A DNA stretch of 19,025 nucleotides from Dimargaris cristalligena (lineage: Eukaryota; Kickxellomycota; Dimargaritomycetes; Dimargaritales; Dimargaritaceae), in assembly GCA_027576995.1 (NCBI GenBank), contig JANBQC010000546.1, positions 1-19,025 of the forward strand, written 5' to 3'. The notes below the pieces were generated by a model. The model saw only the letters and a list, made by a program, of their open reading frames with translations. It was not told where the DNA came from and did no database searches. The position numbers were made by a program, and so were the translations under genes. Shown piece by piece: positions 1 through 6,992 of the stretch (positions within the stretch are counted from its first letter, which is position 1; every line of letters starts with the position of its first letter).

Positions 1-299
1 TGGTTGATTTTTGTTTTGTCTGGTGGTAGAGTGGCTAGGAATCTTGGTGACATGACCATTGCATCACAGCCTGTATCGAAAAGGGCATAGCTTGGTAGTC
101 CAGCTATTTCAAGGTTGAATTTGATTGTCGACCCTACTTCATTTTGCCAGTTACTGATGTTGATTCTTAGGGGCTCCACTTCAAAGTAATCATATTTATT
201 TAGATCACAAGAAGATAGGGGACCAGTAGTGGGAGCCATGTATTCTACTGGTCTTCCTGAAAATCCGAGGGCAGTTGTTGGGTTTCTGCAGTATTGGGG
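1..299 (-). CDS. Retrotransposon pol, N-terminal aspartic protease part (partial)
   Basis: This frame is open from just after a TAA at 300-302 to the window edge, 99 codons. It lies in the -1 frame relative to gag and overlaps the gag 3' end. The DTG triad at 69-77 sits in the context LFDTGCDAMVMS, the classic hydrophobic-hydrophobic-D-T-G active-site turn of retropepsins. This protease would process the Gag-Pol polyprotein. The upstream part is S/T/P-rich and probably a linker. Reverse transcriptase, RNase H and integrase would follow beyond position 1. The true initiation mode (ribosomal frameshift, or a once continuous frame now broken) is unknown; no in-frame canonical X XXY YYZ slip site was found in the overlap. 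Confidence 0.75.
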
Positions 300-1231
300 T
301 TATTGGTACTGGGGTTGTACCCCATTTGGGGGGGGTATACCTGCGGGAAATAGTAGGGTGCCATATGCATTGGGTTGGGGCCTGGCATATGGTAGCCATA
401 GGGGGCCATTGGTTGTGCAGGCATGGGGCTGACTTCAAAGTTGTTGACGCGAGTACGGGATTGTAAGCGGTAGTGTTGGCGGTTTGGGTAGCCTGGCTGG
501 TGGGGTTGTCTTTGGTTGTATTTCGGGCAGTTGTCTTGGTAGTGTCCCAGTTGGCGGCATGCAAAACATCCTCCATTTGCTCTCAGGTGTTCACGTTCTT
601 AGTGGGTTAGCTTGGTAGGGTTCTGATTTCTGGGGCTGGGTCTTTTGAAGTTGAAAGCGTCAATATCTATAGCTGTTGAGTTGCTCTGATGTTGCTTCAG
701 TGGGTTGGGTAGATGTCCGAATTGTGATTCCAGGACATTGGCTCGAATGGTGGTGGTCTCAAAGTTGGTATCTGGTTCCATTTGGATTTTGTGTTTGATT
801 TCTGTTTTCAGGCCTCAGACATAGGTACGGTGTTTCTCATCATCACTCATGTTGGGGATTCTGAGGCAAAGTTGTCGGAACTTCATTTCATAGTCAGCAA
901 CTCCTCCAGTTTGTTTGAGTTTTTCCAGGTCATGTTCTGCCATTTTGGAGTTAGAAGTATAGCTGAACTGGTTGGTAAGGCTATTAGCCAGAGTGGTAAA
1001 GTCAGGGAAGATGGATGATTCTTCTGCTTCTTGGGTGACCATTTCAAACCAGTCATAAGCATTTCCAGTTAGGTTGTTGACTGCACTATCTAGTTTGGAT
1101 TGTTCATTAGTGACTGCTTGGAGACGGAAGTAGCGGTTCATTTGGCTTATCCATCTCTTGGCATCACCAGTCCCATTGAATTGGGGTGGTTTCTCTCCAT
1201 GGAGGCGGTGGGTTGGGTTAGGGGTATTCAT
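245..1231 (-). pseudogene. Retrotransposon gag, interrupted by two stop codons
   Basis: The frame starts at ATG 1229-1231 and runs 328 codons to a TAG at 245-247. Residues 1-138 contain a retrotransposon gag domain, with FNGTGDAKRWISQMNRYF near the start and YEMKFRQLCLRIP near the end, as in Ty3/Gypsy capsid proteins. A TGA at 815-817 (codon 139) and a TAA at 599-601 (codon 211) break it, yet homology-like sequence continues in the same frame. Just after the second stop is a zinc knuckle, C222-X2-C225-X4-H230-X4-C235 (527-568), which would bind genomic RNA. The tail is rich in P, Y, M and Q. Both internal stops are what C-to-T changes of CGA and CAA would give; that origin is inference. Gag would form the virus-like particle. 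Confidence 0.85.
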
Positions 1232-1387
1232 AGTTGGGGAAGGTGGGAGTGAGTAGAAATCAGTGGATTCTGTGGTATCAGTATAGGTGTCAGACTCAGT
1301 AGAGTCAGAGAGGATACCAAAAGTCGTCAGGTTGGGTATTCAGGTAGGGGTGGGTAAGGGGTATTTCAGTTTATCAGTAGTCCGAGT

Positions 1388-1451
1388 AAGTAAAGTGGTC
1401 AAGTGGTAAGGGAGTCAAGTAGTAAAGGAATCAAGTAATCAGGTAGTCAAA
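1388..1451. repeat. Degenerate 16-bp tandem repeat in the retrotransposon leader
   Basis: Units at 1388-1403, 1404-1419 and 1420-1435 share the pattern xxGTAA(A/G)Gxx(G/A)TCAAG. A fourth, weaker unit is at 1436-1451. The array lies between the primer-binding site and gag, so it is in the 5' untranslated leader of the element RNA. Confidence 0.6.
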
Positions 1452-1539
1452 TTCAAAGTGGTGGTTGATAGTCAATTTTCAAGTTTCACAGTAGGGCAAG
1501 TTGTTTTAGGGGATCAGTTTTAACAGTGTTGGGTCTAGG

Positions 1540-1568
1540 GGATGGATGGATGGATGGATGGATGGATA
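1540..1568. repeat. (GGAT)n microsatellite
   Basis: About seven uninterrupted GGAT units lie in the retrotransposon leader, 14 bp from the primer-binding site. Confidence 0.9.
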
Positions 1569-1581
1569 GATAAACTACCCT

Positions 1582-1593
1582 GGTCCTCCACCA
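1582..1593 (-). other. Primer-binding site of the LTR retrotransposon
   Basis: On the minus strand the sequence TGGTGGAGGACC begins 2 nt after the CA end of the LTR. The TGG matches the complement of a tRNA CCA tail. The remainder predicts a tRNA with discriminator A73 and a 3' acceptor strand GTCCTCC. The primer tRNA cannot be named without the host tRNA set. Confidence 0.65.
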
Positions 1594-1595
1594 GA

Positions 1596-1706
1596 TGTTA
1601 GCATTAAAACAGATATGAGAGAAGAAAAAGACCGCCGTTTATTGATTGACAATTGATTCACTATATATGTCCCATAACGGGTTTACTATTGGTTAGTCCT
1701 CTAACA
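1596..1706 (-). repeat. 5' LTR, about 111 bp
   Basis: The ends are a 6-bp inverted repeat, TGTTAG...CTAACA, carrying the TG...CA termini usual for LTRs. Read on the minus strand it holds, in promoter-like order, a CCAAT box (1688-1692), a TATA-like CATATATAG (1661-1669) and an AATAAA poly(A) signal (1638-1643). A primer-binding site follows directly. The second LTR is outside the window, so the outer boundary (1706) rests on the inverted repeat only; a longer LTR is possible but no better boundary was found. Confidence 0.7.
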
Positions 1707-1855
1707 AGTATCCACATACTTTACAGACCACTTCATTTGAACAACAATTACCACCCACTGGCATCGCCCTACCTTGTGAATTTTTTAGCTCCTCTACCCC
1801 ACGCTTTCATTACATTTCAACCTTTTTATCCCTCATCTCCTCCACTGCTGTCAAC

Positions 1856-2668
1856 ATGGTTAACTTTAGACAACTGCTCGTCTCCATCACCCTGATCGGT
1901 GCCATCCTTGTGGCGGCCTCCCCCACACCACAGCCATATCCTGCTACCAGGGAATCAGTGTCAACTATTTTCAAAAAAACTACATCCGCCGTAAAACAAA
2001 CCGCCCATAACACCAAAACAGCCGTGAGTAATGTGACCAGTAACCTCAAAACAGGCGCTCGAAATGCGGCCAATGACGTCAAAGCCACCGCGGCAAACAT
2101 TAAAAATAGTTCGAAAAACTCCGTTAAGCCTCTCCTCCCCAGCTCATCCAAACCCGTCGCAAAACAAAATACGCCTATATCCCCCCCTACGCAATCTATG
2201 CTCGCAAGCACCGTGAGGAAAAGTTCGCTCGAACCCGCCAAGAAACAAGATAGTGTTAAGCCCACGCCCTCGAAGAGCACTGGCACCGCTGCAAGCGCAG
2301 CCCCACTGAACGAACATAGTGCCAAATCAGCCGTGACGGTGAAAAACCCCGCTGCTGTGGTGAAGGTAAATAAACCTGTGACCATGGCGGGAAAGGCCGG
2401 TCAAATCGCTACTAACGCGGTAGGAAAAGTCGGCCAAGCCACCATGGCTGTGGTAAATACGGGCAGAAATGCCGCAAATACTGCCTATAAAATGGGCGCC
2501 GGTGCCGTCAATACCGCCAAGAACACGGTTACGGGTGCTGCGAATGCCGTTAAGAACTCGGTTACTGGTGCCGCAAATTCTGCCTATAAAATGGGCGCCG
2601 GTGCCGCCAATGCCGTTAAGAACTCAGTCACTGGTGCTGCAAATGCTGTTAAGAGCAAAATTTGGTAA
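1856..2668 (+). CDS. Secreted, basic, Cys-free protein with 11-residue repeats (unknown function)
   Basis: The product is 270 residues from a single exon. Residues 1-22 form a clear signal peptide: a basic start, a hydrophobic core ITLIGAILVAA, and likely cleavage near residue 21-22. A Pro-rich stretch follows. Residues about 44-88 and 178-265 run in an 11-residue periodicity; the second block is eight consecutive 11-mers, for example KNSVTGAANAV. Residues 206-238 and 239-270 are a tandem 33-residue duplication. Residues 90-175 are a disordered S/P/K-rich linker. There is no cysteine, and no acidic residue after E153, so the C-terminal half is strongly cationic. Eleven-residue periodicity is typical of amphipathic helices in apolipoproteins, perilipins, synuclein and LEA proteins; membrane, wall or desiccation roles are only inference. 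The retrotransposon LTR ends 149 bp upstream, and no separate TATA box is evident between it and the start. Confidence 0.85.
   Translation: MVNFRQLLVSITLIGAILVAASPTPQPYPATRESVSTIFKKTTSAVKQTAHNTKTAVSNVTSNLKTGARNAANDVKATAANIKNSSKNSVKPLLPSSSKPVAKQNTPISPPTQSMLASTVRKSSLEPAKKQDSVKPTPSKSTGTAASAAPLNEHSAKSAVTVKNPAAVVKVNKPVTMAGKAGQIATNAVGKVGQATMAVVNTGRNAANTAYKMGAGAVNTAKNTVTGAANAVKNSVTGAANSAYKMGAGAANAVKNSVTGAANAVKSKIW
2471..2665 (+). repeat. Tandem duplication, 99-bp unit, within the 11-mer repeat gene
   Basis: Copy one (2471-2569) and copy two (2570-2665) are nearly identical at their starts; the first 37 bases differ at one position. Each encodes 32-33 residues beginning AAN(T/S)AYKMGAGA. The unit equals three 11-mers, so the duplication keeps both reading frame and helical period. 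Confidence 0.88.
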
Positions 2669-2972
2669 AACCGCCGACCCCATGGAAAAAAGGTCCCGGG
2701 AATTCCAACTCCTTGACAGCAATTCGACCAATCTAGCGATCCCTTTTTAGCGGGCGTTCATTTGATAAGCCGCCTTAAGGGTCAGTAGAATCCAATGCAT
2801 CTATCACGTCCATTTTCCAGTTTTATTATAGAATGCTTCTTAACATACCCGCTTCATTTGAATGCATCCAATCATGATCATCTTATATATTTATGTGTCC
2901 CCACGAGTCCACGATTCATTATTTGAGGCTTCGATCCATTTGTGTTCGTCCCCACCCGGTGACTGCTTTATC

Positions 2973-2978
2973 AATAAA
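2973..2978 (+). terminator. Possible poly(A) signal AATAAA for the 1856-2668 gene
   Basis: An AATAAA hexamer lies about 305 bp after the stop codon in AT-rich sequence. No cleavage-site evidence is available. Confidence 0.35.
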
Positions 2979-3428
2979 TTGGTGCATCTGCATTTTAAAA
3001 CGACTACCATATTTATATTTATAGGCTATCTATTGGAGATTTTTTTTAGCCGAACTTATGGTCTGAATGGATTATCAAATACCCATTTTGAGATATAGGC
3101 CGAAATGAGCGGGATGGGCTGCCTGTATTTGGCTATATTCAATGATCTCCAATAGAGCGATTCTCTACCCTAACTGTAGATGTTAGCTATTCCCTGTAAT
3201 TTCTGAAGAAAAGAAGCACCATTCACCAGGCATCTCACTGTTTAACATGCCTGTCTTAAATATTGTATTACCTAAGGATTAATAGGATACTGATTTGTCT
3301 TAAACGAACATCTGCATGAAGGTATAGTGGGCATTTATTCTTAAAATCATAACGCAACACCAATATTCATTTACTAGAAGCTGATGTCATATTTTAAAAG
3401 AAATAGTCTGATTTATATTCGTGATACT

Positions 3429-3644
3429 CTAACTACCTTTTTGCTTCTTATGGCCTGATGCTAATAGTGTAGTAACACGGCCCGGGGATCCGGGAGGGTT
3501 CAACGTGGCCCTATCGGGTTGAAGGGCACCAGACCGTGAGGAGGAAGCCGGAAACAACCATTCAAGTGGAGAGCGGGGACGGGATGGTGAGGGCGGAGGA
3601 GACGCCTCTGGGCTCTCAGTGAACTGACGCTTCGAGTGGAACAT
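3429..3644 (-). CDS. Possible small Pro/Ser-rich ORF in a GC-rich patch
   Basis: A 71-codon frame fills the whole GC-rich patch and is preceded, 15-30 bp upstream on the minus strand, by a TA-rich run at 3659-3673 that could act as a TATA element. The product is rich in S, P and R with no recognisable domain. A sequence resembling a splice donor (AG followed by GTAGTT) lies just before the stop, so it could be a first exon, but no downstream exon was found. It may well be non-coding. Confidence 0.2.
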   Translation of the reverse strand: MFHSKRQFTESPEASPPPSPSRPRSPLEWLFPASSSRSGALQPDRATLNPPGSPGRVTTLLASGHKKQKGS

Positions 3645-3888
3645 ATTTTAAATGAAATAATATATATATATATGTAAATCGAACTTAAGGACCATGGCTA
3701 CTTTTCCTTCGCTCTTCGACGGCCTTGTAAAATTAATTAGTTAATAGATTAGATTTTATAGGAGAAGTTTTTATTTAATAATAAGGATGGTTTTTAAGGT
3801 TTTTATAACGATATAGATAGGTTTTTTCTGCTGGATTTTCTCTCCAAATTAGGGAGCAAAATAGGCGGGTTTTTATACCCGAATTGCA

Positions 3889-3988
3889 AGACTATGATAG
3901 AATGATTGCTAGGGGCGCCGAATGGTCGTTGACGATGATTTCTCCTGTCTCGACCATTCTCCTTCAACACTTTATGACCTCATAGTCT
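3889..3988. repeat. Nested two-block inverted repeat (long imperfect hairpin)
   Basis: The outer arms AGACTATGA (3889-3897) and TCATAGTCT (3980-3988) are perfect complements. The inner arms GAATGGTCG (3920-3928) and CGACCATTC (3951-3959) are also perfect. The two stems are separated by similar spacers, 22 and 20 nt, and the terminal loop is 22 nt. It could be a structured RNA or the remnant of a small inverted-repeat element. Confidence 0.6.
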
Positions 3989-5022
3989 AGAAAACATTGC
4001 CTCCTCTCACGGTTTCAGTGATAACGGCTTTTTCTAGGCAACGAGTTCAATGTTGACGCCCGTTTCGGATTAAAAGAAATATATATAGTAATGATCCGGT
4101 CTTGATAAAACCGATAAAGAAATTGATAAAAATAAGCTTCCCTCAATCCTGCACTATGTAGCAGTACAATAGTAGTGGCCTAAAATACTAAGTGGTGAAT
4201 TACTATCAGTTACAGGCTAAGGTTCCTCTTAAAGCGGGGTGTTATTATCATATATTTTGGAATTTACTATTGATCCTTATTATTTGCTTATTTTAACCTA
4301 GAATTTCCCGGAAATCGCTATTAAGTCGATTTTCCTCGCATTCATCAAATCCAGTGTAATATATATATATAGTTTAATCCTGATATAGTCTCGAAAAATT
4401 TATACGCCGCTGTTAATCCCCAGCCTAAATGATTAGGCCAGACCCCAATTAGACCTTTTTACTAAACTGACTATCTAAGAGTCCCGTTGTAATGTTCCTA
4501 TCCTGTACTGATGCCCATAAAGTATTGTAGAGAGTCCTGGATTCACCACCGAGGATCTATTGAATTATGATGCTGTTTAACTGGCTCTCCTGCAGGAAAA
4601 GTTGTCATTTCATAATTGGCGCAAGAACAAGGTCTCTTCTCAAAGGAATAATATAAATCACCCAAGTAAACCCGCTAAAATTATATATCTTTGAATCAGA
4701 AACTATTTTGAATATAAAAAATTATAGAGGGTAAAGTTAATTATTTGTTTAATTACTACCTTATTGAGTACAGTTAACCATTTAAGAGTGTATACTCCCC
4801 CTCCTGCTTGGCCCACCCGGTTACAATATGAGTAAAGGGGACCACTATCCAACATAGAATTGCTCAAGGATGAATCTGCTATATAGCGAATAATTGAGAT
4901 ATATCACCAGGTAATGTCATTTATTTCTTGTTGACTTTTATTGCTCTATCGTCAAAAGCCCTATTGATAATCCACTTCAAAAAACAAATTATTAATAAGG
5001 ATATGTGTTCTTTTCCGGGAAT

Positions 5023-5043
5023 CCTAGATCCAAAGGATCTAGG
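5023..5043. repeat. Perfect 9-bp-arm palindrome with 3-nt loop
   Basis: CCTAGATCC, AAA, GGATCTAGG forms a perfect hairpin within intergenic DNA. No adjoining U-tract or gene end gives it an obvious role. Confidence 0.6.
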
Positions 5044-6766
5044 TTAGTCCACAGTTGTACGTATTAAATACTAACCATCCATGGGGTGGTCCGTTGTATC
5101 CCAACCCATTTGCGTGCCGAGGGGTACTGTGTGTGACGACTGGGTTTGGATTGACTCCATCTAAAAGAAAAAAACGGTGGGAATAATATTGTCAATGATA
5201 AGTATACAAACCTAGGTTAGCTGTTAAAGTCGAAGGAAACTATTAAGGGACCCTATTCAATAGCACCAAAACTGGAACAAATCCCCTGATGGAACCAATA
5301 TCGCGTGGTTGGGGGAAGAAGTTAATGAAAAGGCCTGAAAGATGAACATACCCAATGAATGTGACTTAGCTCAGCCTGTTCCAGTTCCTGGATACTTGTC
5401 CACGGGCTAGGTGCGGGAGCTACAAGAGGAGCTGTGGAGGAGACATCCCTTCGGCTATTTGCCGCGGAGTCGGGAAGGTGGGACAACGGGCGGGACCGGG
5501 CAAGTGCCGATGGTAGCGTGGAGGGGTACCAAAGCTCTTGGCTGGTGTGAGGCAAGAGTGACGGTAGATAATCAAATGAAGAGGGAAACATGTTTGCTAA
5601 ACCTTTAGGGTATATGTTCGTATGGTTGGCTAGACTTGGCGGGGTTATATATGTAGAACGTTTTATTTTCCAGGCTACGGTCAAGAGACCAATCTGCAGT
5701 TGTTGTAATGGCTACGATGTCCAAATGGGAAGGTCGAGGAACTGGTGCTAGAATACAAGGGACCGATGGCGCAACGGGCTCCTCTTCGGCAGTGGACGGA
5801 GTTTAAAAGTGAATAACGAAGATAAGAAGTGCGGAATGGAGCAGGCTCCGTTAATGAAATCGCCTCAAACAAAGGTTTAGACAGGGAATTCGGCCCTTCT
5901 GGGCGGGGAGTATCTGGAATCGGTAGGCTATTCATTTTTGGGATTAGGAAACCTGGCAAATCCCATGGGTATACTACACCCCACGTGACACTCCTGCGAT
6001 ATCCATGTATCAGGACTGTTCTTCCACACAGGCAGCGAGGTGCTTTGTCAGCGTGGGAGAGGGATTCCCTGTTCACCTACGACAAAATCTATTGATACGT
6101 ATGTGCAGTCACACCTTGGTCGTTTGTTGCAAGCGGTAGATACACCTTCGAATCCGAGGGCGCAGTCGGAGAGCTTAGCGCGACCATTAATAATATTATT
6201 TCGATTTGATTTCGGAGATTTGTTTGGACCATGTCCAGTATATCTAATTTCTTATGATAGGGCTAGTCTTAATCCCCACGCTGCTACTTTGCCAGCTGGT
6301 CAGTCGGAACAGGGTGGCAGGTACGGCTGCGGTGAGTGGGCGTGGTAGTGCATCGAGTGGGGCCGTAGATCCCATCAAATCGGCCTCGTGACGGCCAACC
6401 AGGCATTGGGGAGCGGGGTTGACCGAACTTTGCTTATTGGGAAACATACAAGGACATCGACGCTGGATTGGCCGGGCCTGGGTCAACGGAAGGGGGGAGA
6501 GCCTCAAGGGTTGGTGACTATCCCGGGACGGGACAGTGACTTTCCTTATCAACAACACCTGGGGCAGCTACGAAGGGCCAGTACAATCAAGGGAGATAAA
6601 GGGGGTGTATTTTTATAGCAGGAAAAAGTCACGTACTGTATGGCGCAATGGCCGAGGGCCCCTGACACCAACTACGGGGCCTTTTCCCGTTCCAACACAA
6701 CCAATGTCCCGTGCCGTGAAGATTTCTCACCTTCTACGGCAGCTGAGCGCAGCGTCAATTGGTACA

Positions 6767-6775
6767 TATATATAT
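6767..6775 (+). promoter_or_regulatory. TATA-like element upstream of the GID4-like gene
   Basis: A TATATATAT run lies about 220 bp before the start codon at 6993. It is followed at 6830-6970 by a C/T-rich stretch of the kind often found at fungal transcription starts. Confidence 0.35.
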
Positions 6776-6992
6776 CGAATAGTCTACGATTATGGACTCG
6801 CTATGCTATAACAAGTCCCTTTATTAAACTTTATCGACCCACCTGCCTGTATCCGCTCCATTTGCTGCTTCTTTACCCAACTTGCCATATTTCCATTTCG
6901 ACTTCCCTGCCTTTATTCGACTGCCCTCCTTCGGCCCGCTTTCCTCCTTCTGGTCCCTATTCTCCAGGGGCGACTATCTTTTCTAATCTCGA

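Larger units (their letters stand above)
1..1706 (-). mobile_element. Ty3/Gypsy-type LTR retrotransposon, 5' portion (truncated by window start)
   Basis: Read on the minus strand the order is LTR (1706-1596), 2-nt spacer, primer-binding site (1593-1582), a leader of about 350 nt with tandem repeats, gag (from 1231), then the start of pol (from about 299). Gag has a retrotransposon capsid-like domain and a CCHC zinc knuckle; pol opens with a retropepsin DTG motif. Gag followed by protease is common to LTR elements. The Ty3/Gypsy call rests on the resemblance of the gag domain to that family; reverse transcriptase and integrase, which would settle it, are outside the window. Two stops interrupt gag, so this copy is probably not autonomous. 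The 3' LTR and the other target-site duplication cannot be seen; the 5 bp flanking the visible LTR are 1707-1711. Confidence 0.88.
2979..6760. other. Gene-poor spacer, about 3.8 kb
   Basis: The first 2.3 kb is mostly AT-rich, with several short TA runs (for example 3659-3673 and 4361-4371). A sharply bounded GC-rich patch is at 3475-3645, and structured inverted repeats are at 3889-3988 and 5023-5043. From about 5380 to 6700 base composition becomes more balanced and many overlapping frames of 60-130 codons are open on both strands. None showed a recognisable domain, and the frames contradict each other. A perfect yeast-type branch-point string TACTAAC is at 5069-5075, with no convincing exons around it. 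Confidence 0.6.

Noticed and set aside
205..576. 123-codon minus-strand frame in the retrotransposon
   Set aside because: It overlaps the gag zinc-knuckle region in the wrong frame; the CCHC motif and the DTG motif are in the other two frames.
1810..2385. 191-codon open frame antisense to the secreted repeat-protein gene
   Set aside because: It is the complement of the Lys/Ala-rich gene, whose codon composition lacks stops on the other strand. It has no domain and a hydrophobic composition typical of an antisense shadow.
5285..5684. Two-exon minus-strand gene with a 66-bp intron (5286-5351; GTATGT donor, ATCAG acceptor)
   Set aside because: The splice signals are good, but the second exon is only 11 codons, the protein looks like random low-complexity sequence, and the other introns in the window are 3-8 times longer.
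6140..6165. TTCGAATCC string resembling a tRNA T-loop
   Set aside because: The flanking bases do not form a T stem, and no D arm lies at the right distance.
5681..6558. Several 65-131-codon frames on both strands
   Set aside because: They overlap each other in conflicting frames and show no domain, signal peptide or consistent composition.
6640..6720. tRNA-like segment beginning GCGCAATGGCCGAGGGCC
   Set aside because: It resembles a Leu/Ser tRNA A box, but no matching B box or closing acceptor stem follows.
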